A stretch of DNA of 64,000 nucleotides from Chitinophaga costaii (GTDB lineage Bacteria; Bacteroidota; Bacteroidia; Chitinophagales; Chitinophagaceae): NCBI RefSeq assembly GCF_900094705.1, contig NZ_FMAR01000004.1, forward strand, positions 1 through 64,000, given 5' to 3'. Numbering within the stretch: position 1 is the stretch's first letter; each line of letters starts with the position of its first letter. Under the pieces are notes generated by a model, which was not told where the DNA came from, did no database searches, and saw nothing but the letters and a program-made list of their open reading frames with translations. This document shows positions 37,201-46,656 of this stretch, piece by piece. The translations under genes were made by a program, and so were the position numbers.

Positions 37201-38061
37201 ATGAACAATGTAGTATTGGGCATCGACATCGGTGGCTCCCACATTACTGCTTCCATGGTAGACCTGGACACCCGCGACGTGGTGGCAGGTTCCTGGCGCA
37301 GAACGCGTGTCAATTCCGCGGGCACGGCAGAGTCAATTATTCGCGAATGGTGCGTGGTGATTACAGAACTTTTCGACATTTACAAACCTGCACAAAAGAA
37401 ACTAGCCCTGGCCATGCCGGGTCCTTTCGATTACCAGGCGGGCATTTCGCTGATGAAAAACCAGCAGAAATACGACGCCCTTTTTGGACTCAATGTAAAG
37501 GAATTGCTTTCCGCAGCCTGTAAAGTGCCGGTAGAAAACATTCACATGATCAACGACGCTGCCTGCTTCCTGCAAGGAGAGGTGTTTGGCGGTGCCGCAC
37601 ATGGTTTTACCCGCGCCATAGGACTTACCTTGGGTACTGGCCTTGGGAGTTCCCGCGTACTGGATGGTGTGGCAGAAGACGCCGACCTTTGGAAAACACC
37701 CTTCAAAGACAGCATAGCGGAAGATTATATCTCCACCCGCTGGTTTGTAAAACATTACTTTGAACTGACTGGCAAAACTGTGAAAGATGTAAAGGAGCTG
37801 AGTGAATTGCTGCCCGATCCGAAGGCCCAAGACGTGTTCAATGAATTTGGCACTAACCTGGGCATCTTCCTGGCCTCTTTTATTCGCATGGATAAGCCGG
37901 ATATCGTGATCCTGGGAGGAAATATCGCCAATGCGTTGCCGCTCTTCGAAAAATCACTGAAGGAAGAATTGTCCAGGAACAAGATAGCATTGCCAATCAA
38001 ATGCGCTACCCTGGGCGAAAAGTCTGCCATCATTGGCGCCGCCAGCAGCTGGAGTAAATAA
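37201..38061 (+). CDS. ROK-family protein lacking the zinc motif
   Basis: ROK fold, probably a sugar kinase. The N-terminal ATP-binding loop is VLGIDIGGSHITASMVD, the substrate block contains INDAACFLQGEVFGG with the catalytic-type Asp near residue 119, and the second ATP block is IGLTLGTGLGSS. The zinc site normal in ROK kinases (HxnCxCGxxGC) is absent: the region after GTGLGSS goes directly to ADLWKTPFKDSIAEDYIS. The length is 286 residues, slightly short. It may be an atypical kinase or a sensor protein. A strong terminator follows. The GH92 gene is next, so a mannose-related role is possible but unproven. Confidence 0.8.
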   Translation: MNNVVLGIDIGGSHITASMVDLDTRDVVAGSWRRTRVNSAGTAESIIREWCVVITELFDIYKPAQKKLALAMPGPFDYQAGISLMKNQQKYDALFGLNVKELLSAACKVPVENIHMINDAACFLQGEVFGGAAHGFTRAIGLTLGTGLGSSRVLDGVAEDADLWKTPFKDSIAEDYISTRWFVKHYFELTGKTVKDVKELSELLPDPKAQDVFNEFGTNLGIFLASFIRMDKPDIVILGGNIANALPLFEKSLKEELSRNKIALPIKCATLGEKSAIIGAASSWSK

Positions 38062-38088
38062 GCAATTATTTAGTATGCCGTATATTTA

Positions 38089-38118
38089 CGTCGCCCGGGA
38101 CATGCCGGGCGACGCTTT
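38089..38118 (+). terminator. Terminator of the ROK gene
   Basis: Perfect 10-bp GC-rich stem CGTCGCCCGG / CCGGGCGACG with a 6-nt loop and CTTTT after it, 28 bp past the stop. Confidence 0.85.
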
Positions 38119-38320
38119 TAAGTGTAGGAGAGGGTGGTACACACAGGTTTAAACTACCGGAAATAGGTCACTGCTTGCCGCTCTCCACAATGATTTTGCA
38201 TATTCATCCGAGAATGTTTATTTTGCTAAATCGATTAAGTAAACCATTCAATAATTCCCGTTTGTAGCAAACCAGCCAGGTTGCCCGTGTTTTTGCTGCC
38301 TACGCCATTAAAAAATCAGT

Positions 38321-40606
38321 ATGAAGAAAATGTTCTTATCCCTCCTGGGTATGGTAGCCCTAGCCGCTTCCGCCCAGACGGTGAACCAGGTGAATGATCC
38401 GGTGGAATGGATTAATCCACTGATGGGCACCCAGTCCGATTATGCACTCTCTACCGGCAACACTTATCCTGCAGTAGCACTGCCCTGGGGGATGAATTTC
38501 TGGGCACCGCAAACGGGCAAAATGGGTGATGGCTGGTTTTATACTTATAACGCCACGAAAATCCGGGGCTTTAAAGAAACCCATCAGCCCAGCCCCTGGA
38601 TCAACGACTATGGCCAGTTTGTACTGATGCCGGTAACCGGTTCCCTGAAGTTCAGGCAAGACGATCGCGCTAGCTGGTTCTCTCACAAAGCTGAAGTGTC
38701 CAAACCATACTACTATAGCGTATACCTCGCAGAACACGACGTGGTAACCGAAATAACTCCCACCGAACGCGCCGCAGGCTTCCGCTTTACCTTCCCGGAA
38801 ACCGATAGCTCTTTCATCGTGATAGACGCACTGGACAAGGGGTCTTATATTAAAGTAATTCCCGAAGAAAATAAGATCATTGGTTACAGCACCAAAAACA
38901 GTGGTGGTGTACCCAGTAATTTCAAGGACTATTTTGTGATCGTGTTCGACAAACCTTTCACCAGTACCTCTACCTTCAGCGATACAGTACTTACCCGTGG
39001 CGGTAAGGAAGTAAACGCTCCGCATGCCGGCGCCGTCATTGGGTTTAAAACTCATAAAGGTGAACAGGTCTATGCCCGCGTAGCCTCTTCTTTTATCAGC
39101 CCCGACCAGGCGCTGCTAAACCTGAAAGAAATTGGCAACGATAATTTCGATACGGTAAAATCAAAGGCCAAAGCAGCGTGGAATAAGGAACTGCTGCGCG
39201 TAAAAGCAGAAGGCGGTACAGCCGACCAAACCGCTACTTTTTATTCTTGCCTGTACCGCGCCATGTTGTTTCCCCGCAAGTTCTACGAGATAGACGCCGC
39301 CGGCAAAGTAGTGCATTATAGCCCTTACAATGGCAAGGTATTGCCCGGTTATATGTTTACCGATAATGGTTTCTGGGACACCTTCCGCGCAGTATTCCCA
39401 CTGCTGAATCTCCTGAACCCTACGTTAAACGGACATATCATGGAAGGCCTGGCCAATGCCTATAAAGAAAGCGGCTTCCTGCCAGAATGGGCCAGCCCCG
39501 GTCATCGCGACTGTATGGTAGGTTCTAACTCGGCTTCCCTGATTGCGGATGCTTACTTATTGGGTGGCCGGAATTTTGATATCAACACCCTCTGGGACGC
39601 CGTGGTACACAGCTCCGAAAATGAAGGACCCTTGAGTTCCGTAGGCCGCCTGGGTTGCAAATATTACAATACCCTGGGTTATGTACCTTACGACGCAGGT
39701 ATCAATGAAAACGCTGCCCGTACGTTAGAATATGCATACGACGACTGGACCATTTACAAACTGGCCGTGGCGCTAAAACGCCCACAGGCCTATATAGACC
39801 TGTATAAAAAACGTTCGCAGAACTACCGCAATCTTTTCGATCCCGAAACAAAGCTCATGCGCGGTAAGAACCGGGATGGTAAGTTTCAAACACCTTTCAA
39901 CCCCTTCAAGTGGGGCGATGCTTTCACCGAAGGTAATAGCTGGCATTACACCTGGAGCGTGTTTCACGACATAAAAGGTCTCATGGGCCTCATGGGTGGC
40001 CGCACACAGTTTGTAGGCATGCTAGACTCCGTATTTAAAATGCCACCTGTATACGACGACAGCTACTACGGTGGGGTTATCCATGAAATCCGGGAAATGC
40101 AGATCATGAACATGGGCCAATATGCACACGGCAACCAGCCTATTCAGCACATGATCTATCTGTATAACTACGCTGGCGAACCATGGAAAACGCAGTACTG
40201 GAGTCGCGAAGTAATGAACCGCCTCTACGCCGCCCATCCCGATGGATATTGTGGGGACGAAGACAATGGCCAAACTTCCGCCTGGTATGTTTTCTCCGCC
40301 ATGGGCTTTTATCCCGTATGCCCCGGAAGCGGCCAATATGTGTTGGGAGCACCCTTGTTTAAAAGAATGACGATTACCCTGGAAAATGGTAAAAAAGTAA
40401 TAGTAAACGCACCGGAAAATAACGAAGCAAATCGCTACATATCCGATCTGAAATATAACGGTGCCGCCTATACGAAAAACTACCTTACCCACGACGCCCT
40501 GCAAAGCGGCGCGGTGATTGATGTGAAGATGTCGGCTACGCCTAATAAACAGCGCGGCAATAAGGTGACGGATTACCCGTATTCCTTCTCCGACGAACTT
40601 AAATAA
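38321..40606 (+). CDS. Glycoside hydrolase family 92 (alpha-mannosidase family), exported, second copy
   Basis: A 761-residue exported GH92 protein with a signal peptide (FLSLLGMVALAASAQ). Family blocks: WINPLMGTQSDYALSTGNTYPAVALPWGMNFWAPQTG at the start of the mature protein, FTEGNSWHYTWSVFHD (likely acid Glu) and CGDEDNGQTSAWYVFSAMGFYPVCPG (catalytic base region). Compared with the first GH92 in this window, Trp-Gln-Tyr is Trp-His-Tyr and PQD is FHD, so the substrate pocket differs and a different mannosidic linkage is likely. It is a single gene with its own terminator, preceded by the ROK gene. Confidence 0.94.
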   Translation: MKKMFLSLLGMVALAASAQTVNQVNDPVEWINPLMGTQSDYALSTGNTYPAVALPWGMNFWAPQTGKMGDGWFYTYNATKIRGFKETHQPSPWINDYGQFVLMPVTGSLKFRQDDRASWFSHKAEVSKPYYYSVYLAEHDVVTEITPTERAAGFRFTFPETDSSFIVIDALDKGSYIKVIPEENKIIGYSTKNSGGVPSNFKDYFVIVFDKPFTSTSTFSDTVLTRGGKEVNAPHAGAVIGFKTHKGEQVYARVASSFISPDQALLNLKEIGNDNFDTVKSKAKAAWNKELLRVKAEGGTADQTATFYSCLYRAMLFPRKFYEIDAAGKVVHYSPYNGKVLPGYMFTDNGFWDTFRAVFPLLNLLNPTLNGHIMEGLANAYKESGFLPEWASPGHRDCMVGSNSASLIADAYLLGGRNFDINTLWDAVVHSSENEGPLSSVGRLGCKYYNTLGYVPYDAGINENAARTLEYAYDDWTIYKLAVALKRPQAYIDLYKKRSQNYRNLFDPETKLMRGKNRDGKFQTPFNPFKWGDAFTEGNSWHYTWSVFHDIKGLMGLMGGRTQFVGMLDSVFKMPPVYDDSYYGGVIHEIREMQIMNMGQYAHGNQPIQHMIYLYNYAGEPWKTQYWSREVMNRLYAAHPDGYCGDEDNGQTSAWYVFSAMGFYPVCPGSGQYVLGAPLFKRMTITLENGKKVIVNAPENNEANRYISDLKYNGAAYTKNYLTHDALQSGAVIDVKMSATPNKQRGNKVTDYPYSFSDELK

Positions 40607-40631
40607 TATTCAGATGATATTTTACAAAGAG

Positions 40632-40658
40632 AGGGCGGCTAGGTGTCGCCCTTTTTTT
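40632..40658. terminator. Terminator after the second GH92 gene
   Basis: AGGGCG / CGCCCT stem followed by seven T on the plus strand; it is also close to the stop of the convergent response regulator gene. Confidence 0.8.
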
Positions 40659-40680
40659 ATAGGTAAAAAAGGGGGAATGA

Positions 40681-41109
40681 TTATTCGATGGTGGGAAACT
40701 GGTAAGTGCCTTCGCAAAAATTATAAAACCTTCTCGCAGTATCAATACATTCATCAAACGTTACTGGTTTTATAACATAAGAATTGGCACCCAGGTGCAT
40801 GCATTCCTGCATTTCCAATTCATTGAGAGAAGTAGAAAAAATGATGACGGGGATATTATTATACCGCTGGTCTTCCTTTAGCAGTTTCAGCGTTTGCGTG
40901 CCGTTTAGTTTAGGCATATTGAGGTCCAATATTACAAGATTGGGCAAGGGAACGGGTTCGCCAATGGTATCCAGGTAGGAGAGTACTTTTTCTCCATCCT
41001 CTACAAATTGGATGCAGTCTGCCAGCCCGATGGTGTCGAACGCATCGCTGATGATGAAGCGGTCTTCCACGTCGTCGTCTGCCAGCAGGATATTAATATT
41101 TCGTATCAT
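40681..41109 (-). CDS. Single-domain response regulator (Rcp1-like)
   Basis: A 142-residue stand-alone receiver domain. Acidic pocket ADDD near the N-terminus, phospho-acceptor Asp in NLVILDLNMPKLNG, Thr/Ser in IIFSTS, and Lys in YVIKP. The long loop between the first helices and the NMPKLNG pattern match Rcp1-type regulators paired with phytochrome-like kinases. There is no output domain, so it likely relays phosphate or acts by protein binding. ATG at 41109 is preferred over an upstream TTG at 41124 that abuts the kinase stop. It is the second gene of the kinase operon. Confidence 0.93.
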   Translation of the reverse strand: MIRNINILLADDDVEDRFIISDAFDTIGLADCIQFVEDGEKVLSYLDTIGEPVPLPNLVILDLNMPKLNGTQTLKLLKEDQRYNNIPVIIFSTSLNELEMQECMHLGANSYVIKPVTFDECIDTARRFYNFCEGTYQFPTIE

Positions 41110-41124
41110 AAACGATGATTGCAA

Positions 41125-42747
41125 TTAATTTACAGGTAATGTAATAATAAAGGTGCTGCCTATACCGGGCGTACTGGTAGCGGTAATATTTCCTTTGTGC
41201 AATTCTACGATCTTCTTGCAGATTGTAAGGCCTATGCCGGTTCCTTCATACTTGTCCCGCGTATGTAAACGTTGGAATAAGCTAAACATTTTTTCCAGGT
41301 ATTTTTCTTCGAAGCCAATGCCATTATCGCGAATATACAGCATCACGTGGCCATTACCACCATTATTGGCATGTACCGCTATAACGGGCTGGGTATCGGG
41401 AGCGCAGTATTTGATAGCGTTGGAGATAATATTTCCGAAAAGCTGCCGCATCTGCACGGGGTTGGCGCTGATTACCGGCAGGGAACTCATGCTCACCTGC
41501 GCGCCTTTTTCCCGTATAGTCATTTCCAGGTCTTGCAACGCTTCCTGGAAAATTTGGTTCAAGTCGGTAGCTGTTGTGAAATTATCTTCCTTGCGGATGC
41601 GGGAAAGCGATAACAGGTCATGGATGAGTTGTTTCATGCGCTGAGCCGCAGAGAACATGTTGCTAAAGGCACGGGTGCCTTGCTCATCGATAAGTCCCAC
41701 ATATTTTTGTTGTAAAAAATTGCTGTAATATATAATCTTACGCAACGGCTCCTGCAAATCGTGGGAAGCCACGTAAGCAAATTGCGACAGCTCAAAATTA
41801 CTTCTGTTCAATTCTTCAATCTTTTGCTCTAGTTCCAGTTGATAACGTTCCAGTTCCTGCTTGGTTTCCCGCAGTTCTCGGTTGTCGCTCAGGGCTTGTT
41901 CCATACGTTTGTGGGCCTCAATCTCTACGCAAAAACCAACACGGGAAAAATGTTGAGTATCGTCCAGTGGTACACTAACTAACTGGTGCCAGATAAGTGC
42001 GCCCTGTTTGTTGCGCAGGCGAAACTCGCCTTGGTTGGGTTGAAGTTTTACCACGTTATTGAACCAGATGGTTGGTGTATCGGGAGCAACGTCTTCGGGG
42101 TGAATGTGATAAGTCCAAAGCGATTCATTAAGTTGATCCAGCGTTGTGCCGAAATACTCTTTGGCATATTTGTTATAATAAGTAATCTTGCCTGCCGGAT
42201 CTGTGGTAAAGATCATGAGTGGCAGTGTATCGGTTAATAATTTGTAACGGCTTTCACTTTCCCGTAGTTTTTCTGCGAGTTCCTTGAGCTGCTCGTCTTT
42301 ACTACTGTTTTCCTGGTAGGGTGAAAGCGGTATTTCCTGATCCAAATAATTTTTCCATTCCGCTATTCTGGCTTTGCTGAACTGGAGATGGGTAGGTATT
42401 TTTAACAGTAAACGAGTTATTTTCCCCTGGTCACTGTACTGAATATCCAGTTCATCTACCAGGCGGCGGGCGCAGGCTACGCCGGCGCTCGCATTTATGA
42501 AACTTGGATTGCGGTCGTGTATGGCAGCAGAGAGATATTTTTCCTTATTGCGTATTTGTACACCCAGGTTCATATAAGCCCCCTGGCCAGTGGTTATGCA
42601 ATCTCTAGCAATCTCAGATACTGCGGAGGCAAAGGAAGTTTGCACCGCGAGCGACATGCCGGAAAGCTGCACCAGTTGCATACTTTTTTTGTGCGCCAAT
42701 ATCAGGCCCCTTTCATTCTCCAGTGTAACTTTCACTATGGGCTGCAT
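41125..42747 (-). CDS. Sensor histidine kinase with RsbT-like N-terminus and PAS domain
   Basis: A 540-residue soluble kinase. Residues 1-120 resemble RsbT-type GHKL ATPases (SAVSEIARD at 41-49; ACARRLVDELDIQYSDQGKITRLLLKI at 91-117), but ATP-site residues are lost: the N-box Asn is Asp49 and the DxGxG box reads DRNPS. A PAS domain follows (about 160-285), then a coiled coil, a HisKA with His329 (VASHDLQEPLRKI, phytochrome-kinase type) and a canonical HATPase (NIISNAIKYC near 439, DNGIGFE at 474, GTGIGLTIC at 502). No membrane segment is seen, so it senses an internal signal. It is followed at once by a receiver gene. The RsbT-like domain may bind stressosome-type STAS partners, none of which is in the window. 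Confidence 0.9.
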   Translation of the reverse strand: MQPIVKVTLENERGLILAHKKSMQLVQLSGMSLAVQTSFASAVSEIARDCITTGQGAYMNLGVQIRNKEKYLSAAIHDRNPSFINASAGVACARRLVDELDIQYSDQGKITRLLLKIPTHLQFSKARIAEWKNYLDQEIPLSPYQENSSKDEQLKELAEKLRESESRYKLLTDTLPLMIFTTDPAGKITYYNKYAKEYFGTTLDQLNESLWTYHIHPEDVAPDTPTIWFNNVVKLQPNQGEFRLRNKQGALIWHQLVSVPLDDTQHFSRVGFCVEIEAHKRMEQALSDNRELRETKQELERYQLELEQKIEELNRSNFELSQFAYVASHDLQEPLRKIIYYSNFLQQKYVGLIDEQGTRAFSNMFSAAQRMKQLIHDLLSLSRIRKEDNFTTATDLNQIFQEALQDLEMTIREKGAQVSMSSLPVISANPVQMRQLFGNIISNAIKYCAPDTQPVIAVHANNGGNGHVMLYIRDNGIGFEEKYLEKMFSLFQRLHTRDKYEGTGIGLTICKKIVELHKGNITATSTPGIGSTFIITLPVN

Positions 42748-43179
42748 GTTCTGGAATTTAGTTTACTGCTATGCAATGGCCTTTTTCGCCTCCCTGAGAT
42801 GGGAGCAGACGGGCCTTAAATAAAGATATAATGTATGTGAGGTTAAATAGAAATAATTACAATTTATATTCACAAGCATTGTGGTGTTTTGATGCTTAGT
42901 TGCAAACATTCATACAGTAAAGGAGTTAAAAGATCTGCACATAAAAATTAAACTATGGCACTTTCGCGATAGAGATAATCCGAGCATTTATCATGCCAGA
43001 CCAGGAAGGGTCCTGGGTGGGGAATGAGGACGCAAAATCCAATCTCCCGGCTCTTGTTATAAGTGGTGAAAATGTCAGCGAAGTAATTATTATATTTGAA
43101 TTTATTCAACCAAAATAAGACCTGCTTCAGTGCCACCCCGTGCAGGTAATCATCTCCAGCTTTTTTAAAACACCGTTAC
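42748..43179. other. Intergenic region between kinase and M28 peptidase genes
   Basis: About 430 bp, AT-rich, with divergent genes on both sides. A TATATTTG (-7 type) at 43091-43098 could serve the peptidase gene. A minus-strand GTG-initiated frame (42948-43136, 62 codons) has no recognisable family and was not called as a gene. Confidence 0.5.
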
Positions 43180-45396
43180 ATGACAAAAAACGTTCCCGCC
43201 CTGTTGGCAGGCCTGCTTATTTGCCTGCCGTCTGTACTGGCTCAGCAACATCCCCTGCTTGGTTTTCCCGATTCGGCTGCTGCCATCCAAACCCGCTGGG
43301 AAGCACAGTTTGACCAGCAACTAAGCGCTGCTCACATTGGCGCCAATATTAAAGAATTATCGGCCTATCCTCATCACCTGGGTGCTGCACGCGACAAAGC
43401 TGTGGCAGAAAACATTGCACAACAATTTAAAAGCTATGGTTGGGAGGTACAGACGGAAACCTACCAGGTGCTTTTTTCGACCCCCCGTACCCGTACACTG
43501 GAGCTGGTGGGGGTACCAGGCTACCATGCATCCCTGAAAGAGCCTGCCCTGCCGGAAGACGCCACCAGCGGGCAGGAGGGCCAATTGCCTACGTATAATT
43601 GCTGGAGCGCCGACGGCGATGTGACCGGACCACTGGTATATGTAAATTATGGATTACCAGAAGATTATGAATGGCTAGACCGGATAGGCGTGAGCGTTAA
43701 AGGCAAAATCGTAATAGCCCGGTATGGCCGCGCTTGGCGTGGCATAAAACCCAAGGTGGCCCAGGAGCATGGTGCCATTGGCTGCCTCATTTATTCTGAT
43801 CCCCACGACGATGGGTATTTTCAGGGCGATGTGTACCCGAAAGGCCCATATAAAAATGAATACGGCGTACAGCGTGGTTCTGTCATGGATTTCGTGGTAT
43901 ACCCTGGCGATCCCCTCACGCCTGGCATAGGTGCTACCGCTGATGCAAAGCGACTGGATCGCAGCAAAGCGCCCAACTTGCTGAAAATGCCCGTGCTTCC
44001 CATCAGTTATCATGATGCACAGCCATTGCTGGCTGCCCTGCAAGGCCCGGTGGCGCCCGCTACCTGGCGGGGAGGCCTGCCCATTACTTATCACATTGGC
44101 GGCCAGGGTGCCAGCGTACATCTCACCCTGGCGTTCGACTGGGGCCTAAAACCGGCCTACGATGTGATTGCCACTTTCAAAGGAGCCCGCTATCCCGATG
44201 AGTGGGTGGTACGCGGTAATCACCACGACGCCTGGATAAATGGTGCCTCCGATCCCGTTACTGGCCTGTCGGCCATGCTGGAAGAAGCCCAGGCCATCGG
44301 CGCACTGGCCAGGCAAGGTTACCGCCCGGCCCGCACCCTCGTATACTGCGCCTGGGATGGGGAGGAGCAGGGGCTGTTGGGTTCTACAGAATGGGTAGAA
44401 ACTCATGCAGCAGCCCTACAGAAAAAGGCAGTGGCTTATATCAATACTGATAACAACGGACGCGGCTTTTTAGAGGCTGCCGGATCGCACGCATTGCAAC
44501 CATTAGTGAATGAAGTAAGCCGCGGAGTAACCGATCCTGAGACCCATGTATCGCTCTGGGAGCGGGCCCGTGCCGCCAAGCTCGTTCATGCAGACAATAC
44601 CAAAGCCAAAAAAGAACTGCTGGACGCCAGCACCCTTACTATAGACGCCCTGGGTTCTGGATCCGACTATTCTCCGTTTTTGCAGCACACCGGCGTACCT
44701 TCGCTAAATCTGGGTTTTGGCGGCGAAGATGGCGGCGGAGAATATCATTCCATCTACGATTCGTACGATGATTTTATGCGCTTTAAAGATCCCACCTTTG
44801 CCTACCAGCGCGCGCTGGCCCAGGTAGCGGGCCGCATCGTACTACGTTTAGCCGGTGCCGTTACCCTGCCCTTTGATTTTCGCACCCTGCATAAAACCAT
44901 CAGCAACTACCTGGACGACTTGGTGGCTGCCACCGAAGCGCAGCGTACCAACACGGCGATAGAAAATAAACTAATCCGCTCCGGCCAGTACGACCTGGCT
45001 TCCGATCCCCAAAACGCTACCAAGGCGCCACTACTGCGGGCGGAAGTGCCTTTTGTAGATTTCTCTCCTTTGCAGAACGCCCTGGTAGCCTTGCAACTAG
45101 CCGCCGATACCATCGCAGCGCGGCAGGCCGCTGGTGCTGCTTCCCCTGCTTTCAATGAGGGCCTTTACCGCGCAGAGCAGCAATTGCTTACCAGCGAAGG
45201 GCTACCCAAACGGACTTGGTATAAGCACACTATTTATGCTCCAGGTTATTACACTGGTTATGGGGTAAAAACCTTACCTGGCGTACGTGAAGCCATAGAG
45301 CAGCGTCAATGGAAAGAAGCTGCAGACCAGGTAGTGGTGGCTGCTACGGCGGTCAATAAATTGGCAACCTACCTGCGGGAAGTGGCAAATAAATGA
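43180..45396 (+). CDS. Exported M28 metallopeptidase (glutamate carboxypeptidase II-like)
   Basis: Predicted zinc-dependent exopeptidase, exported (signal peptide VPALLAGLLICLPSVLAQ). The order is that of glutamate carboxypeptidase II/transferrin-receptor proteins: an N-terminal part, a protease-associated insert (about 130-290), the M28 catalytic core, and a C-terminal dimerisation domain (about 575-735). The full two-zinc site is visible: His in GNHHDAW (near 347), Asp in ASDPVTG (357), the Glu pair in DGEEQGLLGS (392), Asp in INTDN (423) and His in GEYHSIYDS (527). All ligands are intact, so it should be active, probably releasing C-terminal acidic residues from peptides. It is a single gene, convergent with a beta-propeller gene. 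Confidence 0.94.
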   Translation: MTKNVPALLAGLLICLPSVLAQQHPLLGFPDSAAAIQTRWEAQFDQQLSAAHIGANIKELSAYPHHLGAARDKAVAENIAQQFKSYGWEVQTETYQVLFSTPRTRTLELVGVPGYHASLKEPALPEDATSGQEGQLPTYNCWSADGDVTGPLVYVNYGLPEDYEWLDRIGVSVKGKIVIARYGRAWRGIKPKVAQEHGAIGCLIYSDPHDDGYFQGDVYPKGPYKNEYGVQRGSVMDFVVYPGDPLTPGIGATADAKRLDRSKAPNLLKMPVLPISYHDAQPLLAALQGPVAPATWRGGLPITYHIGGQGASVHLTLAFDWGLKPAYDVIATFKGARYPDEWVVRGNHHDAWINGASDPVTGLSAMLEEAQAIGALARQGYRPARTLVYCAWDGEEQGLLGSTEWVETHAAALQKKAVAYINTDNNGRGFLEAAGSHALQPLVNEVSRGVTDPETHVSLWERARAAKLVHADNTKAKKELLDASTLTIDALGSGSDYSPFLQHTGVPSLNLGFGGEDGGGEYHSIYDSYDDFMRFKDPTFAYQRALAQVAGRIVLRLAGAVTLPFDFRTLHKTISNYLDDLVAATEAQRTNTAIENKLIRSGQYDLASDPQNATKAPLLRAEVPFVDFSPLQNALVALQLAADTIAARQAAGAASPAFNEGLYRAEQQLLTSEGLPKRTWYKHTIYAPGYYTGYGVKTLPGVREAIEQRQWKEAADQVVVAATAVNKLATYLREVANK

Positions 45397-45463
45397 GCCT
45401 TCTAAAAAACGCAGTCATCTTCCCGGAAAATGAGCGCACTTTTTTGTTTATATGCCTACTCTT

Positions 45464-46465
45464 TTATTCGCCCACGACCAATACCCTGAATGTGCCGGGC
45501 AAGGCTTGGGGATGGCCAGTGGCCACCGGTTTTACCACTGCGGCAGGAAGATATAAGTAGTGTGTTTCAGGATCCAGCGCAATGGTGCGGGCGCTGTGCT
45601 GTGTGGGTATTGTGAAGGCTATATGATATTTAGCTGGGTTCAACTCTTCCACTGCCGTGATATTGCCTTCACCATTGGCACTGAAGGCGGTGTTGCGGGC
45701 GGGGTCAAATACCACGCCGTCGCATTCGTCGCCAATAGGGAGTTGAATAATGTTGCGGCCATTGGTGGCATCAACCACACACAATAACTTATTGCCACAA
45801 CCGGCAAACAGTCTTTTTGTTTTGAGGTCGATGGCCAGGCCAGAGGGTTCATGCCCACGGGTGAGCGGCCAGGTTGCACTGCGTTGCAGGGTTTTGGTAT
45901 CGATCACCACGATGCTGTTTTTATCTTCTATATTAACGTACAGTTTGCCTGTATCTGCCACCATAGATTCAGGCTTGCCCGGTAAGGCTATGGTGGCCAC
46001 CACCATTTCTTTGTCCGGATCTATTACAGTGAGGCTATTGCTGTGTCCATTGCCCACGAATACCCGCTGGGAAAACGGATCATAATAAATAGCGTCAGGA
46101 TGCTGGCCGGCAGGAATGCTGGCCCCCGCTTTGAGGTTGATAGTATGGAATACCAGGATGCTATTATTCTTGCCATTACTGATAAAGCCCTTCTGCAGCG
46201 CTGGTACCAAGGCTATGCCGTGTACGCCGGATAAGCCAGTCAGTACCCCAATGGAGTCGCCATTGCGGCTGTCGCGCACCTCCACCTGGTTGCCGTGCGA
46301 AATATATAACCGATGGGCGGATGCATCCACGCTGAGATAGTCCCAGCCGCCGCTACCGCCAATAGCAAATTCTTGCATCACATGATAACGGGCAAGGGAA
46401 GATTGAGACAAAACTACTGTTGGCCATAGCAGGCACAGGCAAGGAAACCAAAGATGCAGCCGCAT
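45464..46465 (-). CDS. YVTN-type beta-propeller protein, exported
   Basis: A 333-residue protein with a signal peptide (LWFPCLCLLWPTVVLSQ). It is made of repeated YVTN/YncE-like blades: VDASAHRLYISHGNQVEVRD, DPFSQRVFVGNGHSNSLTVIDPDKEMVVATIALPGKP, TGKLYVNIEDKNSIVVIDTKTLQRSATWPL and DPETHYLYLPAAV. About seven blades can be counted. Such proteins are surface or periplasmic ligand-binding scaffolds; no catalytic motif is seen. It is a single gene convergent with the M28 peptidase. Confidence 0.87.
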   Translation of the reverse strand: MRLHLWFPCLCLLWPTVVLSQSSLARYHVMQEFAIGGSGGWDYLSVDASAHRLYISHGNQVEVRDSRNGDSIGVLTGLSGVHGIALVPALQKGFISNGKNNSILVFHTINLKAGASIPAGQHPDAIYYDPFSQRVFVGNGHSNSLTVIDPDKEMVVATIALPGKPESMVADTGKLYVNIEDKNSIVVIDTKTLQRSATWPLTRGHEPSGLAIDLKTKRLFAGCGNKLLCVVDATNGRNIIQLPIGDECDGVVFDPARNTAFSANGEGNITAVEELNPAKYHIAFTIPTQHSARTIALDPETHYLYLPAAVVKPVATGHPQALPGTFRVLVVGE

Positions 46466-46478
46466 AAATCAATTTTTT

Positions 46479-46512
46479 TTTGAATTAGCCGTAAGATTAT
46501 GCGATAGATTTG
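46479..46512 (+). promoter_or_regulatory. Putative -33/-7 promoter of the small orphan gene
   Basis: TTTG at 46479-46482 and TAGATTTG (TAnnTTTG) at 46505-46512, with 22 bp between, close to the Bacteroidota sigma-A spacing. It lies 144 bp upstream of the small gene starting at 46657. Confidence 0.4.
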
Positions 46513-46656
46513 GTTTAATTCTGAACCCTGCGTAACTTCAAAGTACTAATAACCCCTTTTTTTTAGACCTTCCAGTTATATAATTTTTTATTTTATATGT
46601 CCTGTGTGGCACATGCTTTGAAATATATTTCCCTGAGGAATAAACATAAAAAATCA

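Noticed and set aside
42948-43136. Minus-strand frame of 62 codons with GTG start
   Set aside because: No family, no promoter, alternative start codon; left as intergenic.
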